Origin: Turicimonas muris | Lineage (GTDB): Bacteria; Pseudomonadota; Gammaproteobacteria; Burkholderiales; Burkholderiaceae_F | DNA length: 64,000 bases | Assembly (NCBI RefSeq): GCF_002221595.1 | Contig: NZ_NHMP01000001.1 | Location: forward strand, 620,001-684,000 | Direction of reading: 5' to 3' | Shown: positions 26,291 to 36,712 of the stretch, piece after piece | Layout: each line of letters starts with the position of its first letter | Numbering within the stretch: position 1 is the first letter of the stretch | Program-made: the position numbers and the translations under genes | The notes under the pieces: model-generated | Seen by the model: the letters and a program-made list of their open reading frames with translations, nothing else | The model's database searches: none | Told to the model about the DNA's origin: nothing

Positions 26291-29080
26291 ATGACACAAA
26301 ATACTGTATCTAGTTTAGCGGCAGATCTGAAATTACCGATTGAAGAAATTTTGGCTCAGCTCAAAAGTGCAGGTCGTCCGCAGAGAAAGGCCGATGATGA
26401 AATCAATGACATTGACAGACAGATACTGCTTGATTCATTGAAAGCAGCACGCGGAAGCACCAGTACCGGAAAGACAAAGATCACCCTGACTAGGAAAGAA
26501 AAGAAAGTGATTACTCAACCTGCATCAGGCGGTCGTACTCACTCCATCCAGGTCGAGGTCAGAAGAAAGAAAGTACTTGTTAAGCGTTCTGACATCGAGG
26601 CTAAGGCCCGCGAGGAAGCAGAAAAAGCAGCAGCTGAAATCCTGAGACAGAAAGAACAGGAAGCATTGGCCAAGGCCGCCGCTGAAAAAGCAGCTGCGGA
26701 GGCAAAAGCTAAGGCAGAAGCTGAACAAAAAGCTAGGGAAGCTGCTGCTCGCGCAGCTGAAGAAGCTAGAAAAGCCGAAGAAGAAAGAAAGGTTAGAGAA
26801 GCAGAAGCTCAGAAATTGGCTAAGGAAGAAAGCTTGAAGAAAGAACAGGCTGAAAAATCCGCACGTGAAGCCGCTAAACGCGCTGAAGAAGCCCGTAAGC
26901 GCGCTGCTGCTGAGAAAGCAGCTGCCGAAGCTGCCGCTAAGGCTAAAGAAGAAAGCAAGCGTTTGGCTGAAGAACGTGAAAAAGCCCGTAAGAAAGCTGA
27001 GGCTGAAGCCAGAGCTATTCGCGAAATGATGTCTGCCCCGAAACGTGTTTTAACTGCTAAAGCCGAAGAAAGCAAAGATGCTAAAGAAGGCCAGAAGAAA
27101 CAGCATAAGAACAGCGTTAAGAAAGAAAACAAGGCTCAGAAAGACAACCGCCGCTCTGAAAACTGGGGAGACGAAAACCAGCATAAGAGAACCATGAAGA
27201 TCAAAGGCGGAGAAAACAACGACGAAGGCAGCGGCTGGAAGTCTGACCGCAGAAACAAACGCGGCAAGCAGCAGAAGAACAATGTGCCGCAAAGACAGCA
27301 GCCTGCTGTCCAAGAACCTATTATCCGTGATGTTGTGGTTCCTGAAACCATTACTGTCGCTGAATTGGCCCACAAGATGAGCGTCAAGGCAACCGAAGTC
27401 ATTAAGCAAATGATGAAGCTTGGTCAGATGGTTACGATCAACCAGATGCTCGACCAAGACACTGCCATGATTGTTGTTGAAGAAATGGGACACCGTGCAA
27501 CAGCCGCTAAAGCTGATGATCCGGAAGCCTTCTTGGAAGAAGAAGCAAGCGCATTGGCTGAAGTACCCAAGGTGCCGAGACCGCCGGTTGTTACTATCAT
27601 GGGCCACGTTGACCATGGTAAGACTTCTCTTCTTGACTACATCAGAAGAACCAAGGTCGCTGCAGGCGAAGCTGGCGGCATTACACAGCATATCGGTGCT
27701 TACCACGTTGAGACTCCCAGAGGCATCATTACTTTCTTGGATACTCCGGGCCACGAAGCCTTTACGGCTATGCGTGCCCGCGGTGCTCAGGCAACCGATA
27801 TCGTAATTTTGGTGGTTGCTGCTGACGACGGTGTTATGCCACAGACCAAAGAGGCTATTTCTCACGCCAAAGCCGGCAACGTGCCTTTGGTTGTAGCTAT
27901 CAACAAGATAGATAAGCCGGATGCCAATCCCGAAAGAGTTAAGCAGGAATTGGTGGCCAATGAGGTCATGCCGGAAGAATACGGCGGCGATGTTCCGTTT
28001 ATTCCTGTTTCTGCTAAGACCGGTCAGGGTATCGACGATCTTCTCGAAAACGTTCTTTTGCAGGCGGAAATCCTTGAGCTCCAAGCTCCGGTTGACGCTC
28101 CTGCTAAAGGCGTGGTTATCGAATCCAGATTGGATAAAGGTAAGGGTGCCGTTGCGTCCGTCCTTATTCAGTCCGGTACTTTGAAGAAAGGAGATATCGT
28201 TTTGGCCGGTGCTACATACGGCCGCGTCAGAGCCCTCTTGGACGAAAACGGCAAGGCCGTGACTTCCGCAGGTCCTTCCATTCCGGTGGAAATTCAGGGC
28301 TTGTCCGATGTTCCGGCAGCCGGTGACGAAATCATTGTCATTAATGACGAAAGAAAAGCCAGAGAGTTGGCCAACTACCGTCAAGGCAAATACCGTGACG
28401 TTAAGCTTGCCCGCCAGCAGGCCGCTAAGCTTGACAACCTGTTCAAAGACGGGGATGAAGGTCAGAAGTCCTTGTCCTTGGTCATTAAGAGTGACGTTCA
28501 AGGTTCTCAGGAAGCCTTGGTCCACGCCCTTACCAAGCTTTCCAACAAGGAAGTTAAGGTCTCTGTGGTTCACGCAGCCGTCGGCGGCATCAGCGAATCC
28601 GATATCAACTTGGCTATCGCCAGCAATGCAGTAGTTATCGGCTTTAACGTTCGTGCTGATTCTCAGGCTCGCAAGCTTGCGGAAAACAACGGCATTGACA
28701 TTCGTTACTACAACATTATTTACGACGCTGTAGATGACGTTAAGGCAGCCATGAGCGGTATGTTGGCTCCGGAACGCCGTGAAAACCACGTCGGTCTTGT
28801 CGAAATCCGTCAAGTCATTCGCGTTCCCAAAGTGGGAACCGTTGCCGGTTGTATGGTGCTCGAAGGAGTGGTTAAACGTAATTCACATGTACGTCTTTTA
28901 AGAGACAATGTGATCATTTGGACAGGAGAGATTAACTCTCTGAGACGTTTCAAAGATGACGTCAAAGAAGTTAAGGCCGGTGCCGAATGCGGTATTTCTT
29001 TGAAGAATTATGACGATATTCAAGTCAATGACAGACTTGAAATCTTCGAAGTAGAAGAGGTCGCAAGAACGATTGAATAA
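26291..29080 (+). CDS. infB: Translation initiation factor IF-2
   Basis: The 929-aa protein has an N-terminal IF2_N domain, then a long Ala/Glu/Lys/Arg-rich helical stretch (~95-260), a second IF2_N-like segment ([22 protein letters not shown], ~345-370) and the GTPase core. The core has [12 protein letters not shown] (G1), DTPGHEAF (G3) and NKIDKPDAN (G4), followed by domains II-IV. It delivers fMet-tRNA to the 30S subunit. RBS ataggag lies upstream. The repetitive GCT/GAA-rich linker generates long spurious frames on the other strand. Confidence 0.97.
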   Translation: MTQNTVSSLAADLKLPIEEILAQLKSAGRPQRKADDEINDIDRQILLDSLKAARGSTSTGKTKITLTRKEKKVITQPASGGRTHSIQVEVRRKKVLVKRSDIEAKAREEAEKAAAEILRQKEQEALAKAAAEKAAAEAKAKAEAEQKAREAAARAAEEARKAEEERKVREAEAQKLAKEESLKKEQAEKSAREAAKRAEEARKRAAAEKAAAEAAAKAKEESKRLAEEREKARKKAEAEARAIREMMSAPKRVLTAKAEESKDAKEGQKKQHKNSVKKENKAQKDNRRSENWGDENQHKRTMKIKGGENNDEGSGWKSDRRNKRGKQQKNNVPQRQQPAVQEPIIRDVVVPETITVAELAHKMSVKATEVIKQMMKLGQMVTINQMLDQDTAMIVVEEMGHRATAAKADDPEAFLEEEASALAEVPKVPRPPVVTIMGHVDHGKTSLLDYIRRTKVAAGEAGGITQHIGAYHVETPRGIITFLDTPGHEAFTAMRARGAQATDIVILVVAADDGVMPQTKEAISHAKAGNVPLVVAINKIDKPDANPERVKQELVANEVMPEEYGGDVPFIPVSAKTGQGIDDLLENVLLQAEILELQAPVDAPAKGVVIESRLDKGKGAVASVLIQSGTLKKGDIVLAGATYGRVRALLDENGKAVTSAGPSIPVEIQGLSDVPAAGDEIIVINDERKARELANYRQGKYRDVKLARQQAAKLDNLFKDGDEGQKSLSLVIKSDVQGSQEALVHALTKLSNKEVKVSVVHAAVGGISESDINLAIASNAVVIGFNVRADSQARKLAENNGIDIRYYNIIYDAVDDVKAAMSGMLAPERRENHVGLVEIRQVIRVPKVGTVAGCMVLEGVVKRNSHVRLLRDNVIIWTGEINSLRRFKDDVKEVKAGAECGISLKNYDDIQVNDRLEIFEVEEVARTIE

Positions 29081-29096
29081 TCCTTCTTAGAAGTCG

Positions 29097-29130
29097 AAAG
29101 CAGAAGGGCCGGCGGGCTCTTTTGCTTTTT
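29097..29130 (+). terminator. Long hairpin with T-run between infB and rbfA
   Basis: The arms 29097-29110 and 29115-29128 pair over 14 positions (two G-U), with loop GGCG, and the 3' arm continues into TTT. It would partially terminate or protect transcripts between infB and rbfA, which starts 17 bases further on. Confidence 0.6.
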
Positions 29131-29146
29131 AAATGAATGGAGAACA

Positions 29147-29521
29147 ATGATGATTAAACCAAGCAAACCGGGTCGTGCAAACCGTATCGAAGAACAAATC
29201 CAAAGAGATTTGGCGACAATGATTCCGAAAGAATTAAGCGATAAGAGAATTGGTCTTGTTACGATTACAGGCGTTAAAATCACGCCGGATTATGTCCATG
29301 CCACAGTGTATTTCACTTCCATCGGCTCCACTCCGGAAGCCTCCGAAGAAGCTCTTAACAGTGCCTCTCCGATTCTTTATCCGAGAATCTTCAAACTGTT
29401 GAAGATCCACACCGTTCCTCAGCTTCACTTCGTCTACGACAAGAGCGTTGAAGACGGCTTTGAAATGGATCAGCTCATTAAGCAGGCCCGCGCTGAGGAC
29501 GCAGAAAAAATTAAGGAGTAA
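29147..29521 (+). CDS. rbfA: Ribosome-binding factor A
   Basis: The 124-aa protein has the RbfA KH-type pattern: RANRIEEQIQRDLATMIPKEL, VTITGVKITPDYVHATVYFTSIG and a C-terminal PQLHFVYDKSVEDGF. It acts late in 30S maturation at 16S helix 1. Two adjacent ATGs (29147 and 29150) both follow ggag; the second is about as likely. Its last codons carry the Shine-Dalgarno of truB. Confidence 0.95.
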   Translation: MMIKPSKPGRANRIEEQIQRDLATMIPKELSDKRIGLVTITGVKITPDYVHATVYFTSIGSTPEASEEALNSASPILYPRIFKLLKIHTVPQLHFVYDKSVEDGFEMDQLIKQARAEDAEKIKE

Positions 29522-29524
29522 ATT

Positions 29525-30445
29525 TTGTCCCGCAGAAAAAAAGGAGACAAGATTGACGGTGTTTTAATGCTGGATAAACCAGTCGGTCTTTCCAGCAACA
29601 CCGCACTGCAAAAAGCCCGAAGAGCTTTAAATGCTCAAAAAGCAGGTCATACGGGAACCTTAGATCCTTTTGCATCGGGGCTGTTGCCGTTGTGCTTCGG
29701 AGAGGCTACAAAATTCAGTGCTGATTTGCTTCACGCCGATAAAGAATATGTTGCCTCTATAAAGTTCGGAGAAACAACTACGACAGCCGATGTAGAAGGA
29801 GAGATTATTGAAACCAGACCGGTTGACTTCACTGAAGAACAGCTCCATAAGGCTCTGGAATCCCTTACCGGTGAGATTGACCAAATTCCGCCGATGTATT
29901 CCGCGTTAAAAAAGGACGGTGTCCGGTTATACGAATTAGCACGTCAGGGACAAGAGATCGAAAGAGAGCCCAGACGCGTCACTGTTTACGAGCTTGAACT
30001 TTTAAGTTTTAACAAACCTGAAGCGTTGGTTAGAGTTAAATGCTCCAAAGGCACGTATGTGCGTGTGCTTGGCGAAGATATCGGCAAGATTCTCGGATGC
30101 GGAGCGCATTTAACGGCTTTGAGAAGAACAAAAATTGCAGATATCGACATTTCTGAAGCTGTCAGCCTACAGGATTTTGAAGAAGCCGATATTGCTCAAA
30201 GACTTGATATGCTCGACCCTCCGGACAGACTTCTTAGTCAATTAGAACCTATTGAATTAAAAGAAGAGTTAGCTGTTCGTTTTTTGCATGGTCAAAGTAT
30301 TAGGATAACGAGATCTGAAAATTCAGAGAAAAAAGTAAAAGTTTACAGACTGTCAGACGGTAAGCGTGAGCTGCTTGGATGCGCTCGGCTGAGTACTGAC
30401 GGCGTTCTTTCCGCGGAAAGATTAATTTCGAATAGTAGTAATTAA
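29525..30445 (+). CDS. truB: tRNA pseudouridine(55) synthase
   Basis: It uses a TTG start, 3 bases after rbfA, with aaggag 6 bases upstream inside the rbfA end. The 306-aa protein has the TruB signature KAGHTGTLDPFASGLLPLC with catalytic Asp47, then MYSALKKDGVRLYELARQG and VRCSKGTY-type residues (VKCSKGTYVRVLGEDIG). It makes the universal pseudouridine 55 in the tRNA T-loop. The C-terminal PUA-like part (240-306) is more diverged. Confidence 0.95.
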   Translation: MSRRKKGDKIDGVLMLDKPVGLSSNTALQKARRALNAQKAGHTGTLDPFASGLLPLCFGEATKFSADLLHADKEYVASIKFGETTTTADVEGEIIETRPVDFTEEQLHKALESLTGEIDQIPPMYSALKKDGVRLYELARQGQEIEREPRRVTVYELELLSFNKPEALVRVKCSKGTYVRVLGEDIGKILGCGAHLTALRRTKIADIDISEAVSLQDFEEADIAQRLDMLDPPDRLLSQLEPIELKEELAVRFLHGQSIRITRSENSEKKVKVYRLSDGKRELLGCARLSTDGVLSAERLISNSSN

Positions 30446-30454
30446 AGTAAATAT

Positions 30455-32305
30455 ATGAATCGCTCAATTAGAAATGTGGCAATTATTGCTCACGTGGACC
30501 ATGGTAAAACAACCTTAGTCGACAAGCTTCTCCAACAGTCCGGAACATTCCGTGAGAACCAAGCAGTTGCAGAAAGAGTCATGGACAGTAATGACATCGA
30601 GCGTGAACGCGGCATTACCATTCTCGCAAAAAATTGTGCGGTTGATTACAACGGTACTCACATCAACATTGTTGATACCCCGGGACACGCTGACTTCGGC
30701 GGTGAAGTAGAACGGGTTTTGTCTATGGTTGACGGCGTTCTTCTGCTGGTTGACGCTGTTGAGGGCCCGATGCCTCAAACACGTTTCGTGACTAAAAAAG
30801 CTCTTGCACAAGGCTTGCGTCCGATCGTTGTGATTAACAAGATCGATCGTCCGGGTGCCCGTCCTGAATGGGTTATCAACCAGACTTTCGATTTGTTTGA
30901 CAAACTTGGTGCAACAGACGAACAGTTAGACTTTCCGGTCATTTACGCTTCCGCTTTAGGCGGTTATGCCGGCTTTACCGAAGATGTTGAAGAACTCAAG
31001 AAAATCGGCAACATGAAGGCGATTTTCGATACTATCCTTGATCACGTCCCGGTCAGAGACGATGATCCTGATGGTCCTTTGCAGCTGCAGATTTCCTCTT
31101 TGGATTACTCAAGCTACGTTGGCAAGATCGGTATCGGCCGCATCAAAAGAGGCAAAATCAAACCTCTCCAGGAAGTTGTCATTATGAACGGTCCTGATTC
31201 TGTTCCTAAGAGAGCCAAAGTCAATCAGGTCTTGAAGTTCCAAGGTTTGGAAAGAAAGGTTGTTGATGAAGCTCAGGCAGGAGATATCGTTCTTATCAAC
31301 GGTATTGAAGACATCGGTATCGGTACGACGCTTTGCGATCCTGCTGCACCGGAAGCCCTCCCGCTGCTTCATGTTGACGAGCCGACTTTGACAATGAACT
31401 TCCACGTCAATACTTCTCCGTTGGCCGGTAAAGAAGGCAAATACGTTACAAGCCGTCAGATTCGTGAAAGACTTGAAAGAGAACTCAAGAGCAACGTGGC
31501 TATGCGCATGAAGCCGACTGACAACGAAGGTGTTTTCGAAGTTGCCGGCCGCGGCGAATTGCACTTGACCATTCTCATTGAAAATATGAGACGCGAAGGC
31601 TATGAATTGGCAGTTTCCAGACCACGCGTACTTTATAAAGAAGTTGACGGCGTGAAGATGGAACCGTACGAAAGCTTGACAGTCGACGTTGAAGAAAATC
31701 ACCAAGGCCCGGTTATGGAAGAATTAGGCCGCAGAAAGGGTGATCTTCAGGATATGCAGCCGGACGGTAAAGGTCGCGTTAGACTCGAATACAAGATCCC
31801 GGCACGCGGTTTGATCGGCTTCCAGAACGATTTCTTGACAATGACTCGCGGTACCGGCGTTATGAGCCATGTATTTGACGAATATGCACCTGTTAAATCC
31901 GGTGACTTAGGCGATAGAAGAAACGGTGCCATCATCAGCCAAGATGACGGTACTTCGGTTGCTTACGCGTTGTGGAAGATTCAGGAAAGAGGTCGTCTGT
32001 TCATTGGTCCGGGAGAACCGATTTACGAAGGTATGGTTATCGGTATCCACTCCAGAGACAATGATATTGTCGTTACACCGATTAAAGGCAAGCAGCTGAC
32101 CAACATTCGTGCTTCCGGTACAGACGAAGCTATTCGTTTGGTTCCTCCGATTCAGCTTACCCTTGAAAGCGCCGTTGAATTTATTAACGATGACGAGCTT
32201 GCGGAAATTACGCCGAAGAGCATCAGAATTCGTAAGCGCTGGCTGAAAGAATTCGAACGCAGAAGAGCTGCCCGCGGAGACGAAAGAGTTGGCCCGGGAA
32301 TCTAA
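30455..32305 (+). CDS. typA: Ribosome-associated translational GTPase TypA/BipA
   Basis: The 616-aa product has an EF-G-like GTPase domain with [12 protein letters not shown] (residues ~12-23), [24 protein letters not shown] and [10 protein letters not shown]. The BipA-specific C-terminal region contains [14 protein letters not shown] and [12 protein letters not shown]. It binds ribosomes and is needed for growth under stress or at low temperature and for surface and virulence traits in several proteobacteria. It follows truB by 9 bases. No strong Shine-Dalgarno, suggesting coupling. Confidence 0.96.
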   Translation: MNRSIRNVAIIAHVDHGKTTLVDKLLQQSGTFRENQAVAERVMDSNDIERERGITILAKNCAVDYNGTHINIVDTPGHADFGGEVERVLSMVDGVLLLVDAVEGPMPQTRFVTKKALAQGLRPIVVINKIDRPGARPEWVINQTFDLFDKLGATDEQLDFPVIYASALGGYAGFTEDVEELKKIGNMKAIFDTILDHVPVRDDDPDGPLQLQISSLDYSSYVGKIGIGRIKRGKIKPLQEVVIMNGPDSVPKRAKVNQVLKFQGLERKVVDEAQAGDIVLINGIEDIGIGTTLCDPAAPEALPLLHVDEPTLTMNFHVNTSPLAGKEGKYVTSRQIRERLERELKSNVAMRMKPTDNEGVFEVAGRGELHLTILIENMRREGYELAVSRPRVLYKEVDGVKMEPYESLTVDVEENHQGPVMEELGRRKGDLQDMQPDGKGRVRLEYKIPARGLIGFQNDFLTMTRGTGVMSHVFDEYAPVKSGDLGDRRNGAIISQDDGTSVAYALWKIQERGRLFIGPGEPIYEGMVIGIHSRDNDIVVTPIKGKQLTNIRASGTDEAIRLVPPIQLTLESAVEFINDDELAEITPKSIRIRKRWLKEFERRRAARGDERVGPGI

Positions 32306-32681
32306 ACCCAGCGATATGTGTCCTTGCGGCAGCGGGAAACTCTATTCCGACTGCTGCGGACGCTTTCATGACGGAAAAGCTGTTCCTGAAACGCCGGAAC
32401 AGCTGATGCGTTCCAGATATTCTGCTTTTGTCGTGAAGAAGCCAATGTATCTTCTCGACACTTGGCATCCTTCAACGCGACCGTCTGAGCTTAATTTGGA
32501 TGACCCGGTTAAATGGCTTTCTTTGAAGATAAAAAGCACCGGTTTCAATTCACCCGATGAAGGCTTAGTTCATTTCATTGCCCGCGGCTTGATTGCAGGA
32601 CGCGGATTTAAGCAGGAAGAAAAGAGTCGATTCTTGAAAGAAAACGGACGATGGTTTTATGTTGACGGGATCCTATCCTAA
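32289..32681 (+). CDS. ychJ: YchJ-like SEC-C motif protein
   Basis: The ~130-aa protein has the N-terminal zinc-binding SEC-C motif [17 protein letters not shown], then the YchJ core MRSRYSAFV...[12 protein letters not shown] and [14 protein letters not shown]. The start is either a TTG at 32289, overlapping the typA end by 17 bases, or the ATG at 32316 just before CPCGSG; neither has a clear Shine-Dalgarno. The molecular role is not established, although SEC-C motifs bind zinc. It is probably co-transcribed with typA. Confidence 0.85.
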   Translation: MARESKPSDMCPCGSGKLYSDCCGRFHDGKAVPETPEQLMRSRYSAFVVKKPMYLLDTWHPSTRPSELNLDDPVKWLSLKIKSTGFNSPDEGLVHFIARGLIAGRGFKQEEKSRFLKENGRWFYVDGILS

Positions 32682-32718
32682 TTTTTGAAGTTGCCTTCTG
32701 GCAGCTTTTTTTAGTTTT

Positions 32719-33738
32719 ATGAACAGTAAAGATTCTTGGAAATTCTGTGTAGCTCCGATGCTGGACTGGACAGACAGACATTGCAGATATTTTCATCGTC
32801 AGTTGTCAAAAGACGCCCGTTTGTATACGGAAATGGTGACAACCGGCGCATTGATATACGGCGACAGGCCTAGACATTTGGACTTTAATAAAGAAGAGCA
32901 TCCGGTTGCCTTGCAGCTTGGAGGATCTGATCCGAAAGACATGGCAGCCTGTGCAAAATTAGCTCAGGATTGGGGCTATGACGAAGTTAACATTAATTGC
33001 GGATGTCCGAGTGAGCGTGTTCAAAAAGGATCTTTCGGTGCTTGCCTAATGTCGGAACCGGCCCTGGTTGCCGATTGTATAAAGGCGATGAGAGATGCCG
33101 TAGATATCCCTGTCACGGTTAAGCATAGAATCGGTATCGATAAAATTGAAAACTATGACTTCGTCCGAGATTTTGTTGGGACGGTATCCGAAGCAGGGAC
33201 AAATGTTTTCATTGTTCATACAAGAAACGCTTGGCTCAAAGGTCTTTCTCCAAAAGAAAACCGCGAAATTCCTCCTCTCAAAAGAGAGTTTGCATATCAG
33301 CTTAAAAAAGATTTCCCTGAATTAATCTTTGTGATCAACGGGGCAATTCAAGATTTAGGCCAAGTCGAAGAACAGCTCAAGTTTGTGGATGGAGTGATGG
33401 TAGGCCGTGCTGCTTACAACACTCCTTGGCTTTTAAGCGATGTAGATGACAGAATTTACGGCGACAGTCATGAGCCGATTACTCGAGAAAAAGTAATTGA
33501 GGTCATGACTGAATACTTGAAGACGGTAGGGTCTGATCAAAGAGCGGTAAGGGCGGTTTGCCGCCATATGCACGGCCTGCTTACAGGATTGGCCGGTGCA
33601 AAGGCTTGGAGAAGGACATTGAGTGATTCAGCCGCCATCGAGCATGAAGGCTCAAATATTCTCAACTATGCCTATGCTAAAGCCGGTTGGTCGGACATAG
33701 AAAGATATTGGGACGCGGACGACGATAATTTCGGCTAG
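32719..33738 (+). CDS. dusA: tRNA-dihydrouridine(20/20a) synthase DusA
   Basis: The 339-aa protein has the TIM-barrel Dus pattern: VAPMLDWTDRHCRYFHR at the N-terminus, INCGCPSERVQKGSFGACLM with catalytic Cys96, VKHRIGID, VHTRNAWLKGLSPKENREIPPL (the DusA-specific motif), INGAI and MVGRAAYNTPW for FMN binding. It reduces uridine 20/20a in the tRNA D-loop using NADPH. It lies 37 bases after ychJ; the short tail between them can form only a weak structure. It is the end of the conserved block. Confidence 0.95.
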   Translation: MNSKDSWKFCVAPMLDWTDRHCRYFHRQLSKDARLYTEMVTTGALIYGDRPRHLDFNKEEHPVALQLGGSDPKDMAACAKLAQDWGYDEVNINCGCPSERVQKGSFGACLMSEPALVADCIKAMRDAVDIPVTVKHRIGIDKIENYDFVRDFVGTVSEAGTNVFIVHTRNAWLKGLSPKENREIPPLKREFAYQLKKDFPELIFVINGAIQDLGQVEEQLKFVDGVMVGRAAYNTPWLLSDVDDRIYGDSHEPITREKVIEVMTEYLKTVGSDQRAVRAVCRHMHGLLTGLAGAKAWRRTLSDSAAIEHEGSNILNYAYAKAGWSDIERYWDADDDNFG

Positions 33739-33744
33739 AGCTTT

Positions 33745-34554
33745 TTATAGTTCTATGACTGAACCGCATCCGGCCCAATCTACATCATCAAAATATTTGG
33801 CCATTGCAGCGGCGGCTTTGAAGCCGGTGCAATGGTTCAGTCTCCAGCGTTTTACCTTAAATTCACTGAGCTTTTCCGCCCACAAAGGATATTCTCTCGG
33901 TGCAGCAGCGCAAAGATGAGAACCTCCGACGACGGTATCAAATACTTCAATATTGAGCTCTTCAGAGATATATCTCATGATGTTGGGCAGACCGGCATGA
34001 GAACAGCCTAAAAGCAGCGACCAGCCTTTATTTCCTTTAACGGCGACTGAAACATCATCTTCAAAGTTGTCGGTCTCAACGGAGCCGTTTTCGTTAACTT
34101 CCCAAAGATTTCTGCAGCATACATAGTGCGGATTTCTTCTTGCTTTTGGAACGGTGAAAGCAAAGACGTCCGGAGCTACTTCCGTTATGCCTTCAATCGG
34201 ACGGAATTGTCTTAAGCTTTGGATTGGAAATCCGCCGCTCAAACGTTTTGCGTCCGCATCTCCTCTTTTTTCAATAGAGACTGCCGGGGAGGCATACACA
34301 TTAACCTGCGGCTGAATCCGCAGAATGTCCATTAGTCCGGAGATATGGTCGAAGTGACCGTGAGAAAGAATTACCGACGAGAGTTTTGTTGGATCCAAGT
34401 TCAAGAAATTCAGGTTGTGCGTTAGCACGTGGCAAATTCCGGCTGTGTCCAAAAGAATGTTGGTATCTTTTGTTTCCAGCCAAGAAGAGTAACCCCATTC
34501 AGCGAGTAAACCTTGTTTTTGGCAGAAATTATCTACAACAACGGTAAGTTTCAT
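33745..34554 (-). CDS. MBL-fold metallo-hydrolase (COG1237-like)
   Basis: The 269-aa protein has the metallo-beta-lactamase metal motif H65-G-H67-F-D69-H70 (LSHGHFDHISG), an upstream Asp36 (ILLDTAG), a central GCSHAG and a C-terminal LNHCTG. This layout matches the family related to 7,8-dihydropterin-6-methyl-4-(beta-D-ribofuranosyl)-aminobenzene 5'-phosphate synthase. That methanogen activity is unlikely here, and the substrate is unknown. It is convergent with dusA, with only 6 bases between the stops. Confidence 0.8.
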   Translation of the reverse strand: MKLTVVVDNFCQKQGLLAEWGYSSWLETKDTNILLDTAGICHVLTHNLNFLNLDPTKLSSVILSHGHFDHISGLMDILRIQPQVNVYASPAVSIEKRGDADAKRLSGGFPIQSLRQFRPIEGITEVAPDVFAFTVPKARRNPHYVCCRNLWEVNENGSVETDNFEDDVSVAVKGNKGWSLLLGCSHAGLPNIMRYISEELNIEVFDTVVGGSHLCAAAPREYPLWAEKLSEFKVKRWRLNHCTGFKAAAAMAKYFDDVDWAGCGSVIEL

Positions 34555-34714
34555 TTTTGTTCCTTGGATTCTTTACTGCCTTATTTTAATCCAGAGGTTT
34601 CTTCTCTTTCTCATAAAAATAGTGAAGATCAATTTATAAAAGAGCTTAAATTTCAAAATAGGATTTTGAAATTTCTGGATATAATTATATGAGACATCAC
34701 TGGAAGGAAAAAGA

Positions 34715-35920
34715 ATGTACATACAGAGAGAGGAACAGGTTGTTGTAAATAAAGTAGGCGGACAATTTAAAACCTTGTTGGTTACTGGGCCTAGACAAGT
34801 TGGAAAAAGTACTATGCTAAAGCACGTAGCACCGGGCCGTCCTTACATCTCTTTAGATTTAATCACTGCCCGCGAGCTTGCAGACTCAGATCCGAGTCTT
34901 TTTCTCCAACGCTACAAACCACCTGTTCTTATAGATGAAATTCAGTACGCTCCAACCCTTTTTCCTGCTATTAAGTCAATTGTTGATCAAGATGAAAATA
35001 ACGGTCTCTTTTGGCTTACAGGTTCTCAGCAATTCCATCTCATGCAGCATGTTTCAGAAAGTCTAGCTGGTCGCATAGCAATTCTTAGACTTCTTGGACT
35101 TTCTCAGAGAGAACTACAGGGATGGTTAAAACAAAAGCCTTTCCTACCTACAGAGAATTACCTGGAAAGTTGCCGAAAACGCACGTCAATTGCGTTAGAT
35201 AAGGTTTTTCATTTTATATGGAAAGGCAGTTATCCCATGTTATGGACGGCAGATGTAGATTGGGAGATTTTTTATAACTCCTACTTTCAAACTTATCTTC
35301 AGCGTGACGTTCGTAACTTGACGAAAGTATCTAATGAAATGGATTTTGTTAGATTTGTAAGAGCAGTAGCAGGTCGGATTGGGCAACAAATCAACTTTAA
35401 CTCTTTGGCAAATGATGTTGGTATAAGTCAACCTACTGCTAAAGCATGGCTTTCAGTTTTGGAGGCTTCAGGGCTCGTATATTTTCTCCCGCCATATTTT
35501 AATAATCGTCTTAAACGTTTAGTCAAATCACCAAAGCTCTATTTTACGGATACTGGACTGGCATCTTTTTTAAGCGGCTGGCTTACTGAGCAAGCAATAG
35601 AGGCGGGAACGATGAGTGGAGCTTTTCTGGAGAATTATGCAATCATTGAAATTTTGAAAGGCTATCGCAACATTGGACGAGAACCAAGCCTTTTTTATTA
35701 TCGGGATACTGATGGCAGAGAAATTGACCTTATTATTGAAGAGGCAGGGATGCTTTATCCCATAGAGATAAAAAAAACAAGTTCTCCACGAGCTTCTATG
35801 GTCAAAAGTTTTGACGTTTTGCCAAAGGAGGTTAGAGGAAAAGGAGCACTTCTTAGTTTTGTAAATGAAGACGTTCCTCTTTCTGCAAATGTTTCGGCAG
35901 TTCCGTTTTTTTATCTTTGA
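34715..35920 (+). CDS. AAA ATPase with C-terminal DUF4143
   Basis: The 401-aa protein has Walker A TGPRQVGKST (residues ~24-33), Walker B PVLIDEIQYAP (~69-79), sensor LTGSQQFHLM, a winged-helix region and a DUF4143 tail. The tail has KSPKLYFTDTGLA, GAFLENYAIIEI and a nuclease-like FYYRDTDGREIDLIIE...IEIKKT (PD-(D/E)XK-type D..E.K). The family is abundant in gut bacteria and archaea, and its function is not established. The RBS aagga precedes the ATG. It is flanked on the right by decayed sequence and its codon use is more AT-rich than that of its housekeeping neighbours, which suggests horizontal acquisition. Confidence 0.85.
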   Translation: MYIQREEQVVVNKVGGQFKTLLVTGPRQVGKSTMLKHVAPGRPYISLDLITARELADSDPSLFLQRYKPPVLIDEIQYAPTLFPAIKSIVDQDENNGLFWLTGSQQFHLMQHVSESLAGRIAILRLLGLSQRELQGWLKQKPFLPTENYLESCRKRTSIALDKVFHFIWKGSYPMLWTADVDWEIFYNSYFQTYLQRDVRNLTKVSNEMDFVRFVRAVAGRIGQQINFNSLANDVGISQPTAKAWLSVLEASGLVYFLPPYFNNRLKRLVKSPKLYFTDTGLASFLSGWLTEQAIEAGTMSGAFLENYAIIEILKGYRNIGREPSLFYYRDTDGREIDLIIEEAGMLYPIEIKKTSSPRASMVKSFDVLPKEVRGKGALLSFVNEDVPLSANVSAVPFFYL

Positions 35921-36712
35921 GTATTCCAATAGGAGGAAGTTGGACTTGAATAGGTTACTTGAAATCTTTTCATATCTTCGCCGGCATCTTCAAAAAGAAA
36001 AGATTAGTAGGCATAAGAGAAGCCGCTTCAGCACTGGATGGCTCAATCACAACCTATGTATGATGAAAAACAATCATTTGCCTAGAGCTATTTCCGACAT
36101 GAGTTTCTAGCCAACTGTAGTGCAAGACGGCGATAAGGTGGGGGGGGGATATGTTAAAGTTGGGAACAGATTTTTCCCGAGCAGCAAGAGTTTCTCTATT
36201 TGCGGATATAAGTCTGAATTGTTGCCATTGTCGGCTCACAAATGGAAGTGCTCCAGTTGCGCGACAGTCCAGGTCTTAGAGCGGAAATTAATTTGAAGAA
36301 TATGGCGCTGAATTCCATCGTGGCAGCTTGTGGAGAGGCAGGTTCCCGCTCGAGCCGCAAAATTCGAGTGAAACCGGCCTTGGAGAAGAAGGAAGTAAGC
36401 TGCACGAAGAGGCCATCTTTGTTGAAAGTAACAGAAAAGCCTCTGTTCACAGTTTAGAGTCCAAAGTCTTATGGCTCACACCTGAATCGTTCTCTTCTTG
36501 TATGAAGATTATTTTATAGGAAGAGACTGAGGAAGATATATTGGAGTGCAGAGAAAAATTGATGACGGCAAAACTAATCTGAAAAGATTCGTCTCATAAT
36601 CTTTGCCTCTGAAACTTTTTTCATTCAAAGATGGTGTGCTTAAGTATTCCCTCAAATGTAATGAAGGACTCTCATAATTTCTCCAAAAAGAAAGAAGTCA
36701 TACTCAATTAAA
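35921..36712. other. Decayed stretch of about 790 bases with a G9 tract
   Basis: No intact gene. Several short frames on both strands carry protein-like composition but change frame repeatedly. Examples are SKAGFTRILRLEREPASPQ and LIAVLHYSWLETHVGN on the - strand, and KRLVGIREAASALDG on the +. None matches a family I can name. A run of nine G lies at 36140-36148. It reads as one or more pseudogenes beyond recognition. Confidence 0.5.
36140..36148. repeat. Poly-G tract (9 G) in decayed sequence
   Basis: Nine consecutive G, preceded by aaggt and followed by atatg. No intact reading frame is attached now. It is notable because long homopolymers elsewhere in the window sit at frame breaks. Confidence 0.6.

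Noticed and set aside
27050-28813. 587-codon open frame antisense to infB
   Set aside because: It mirrors the codon pattern of infB, has implausible low-complexity composition and no RBS; it is a shadow frame.
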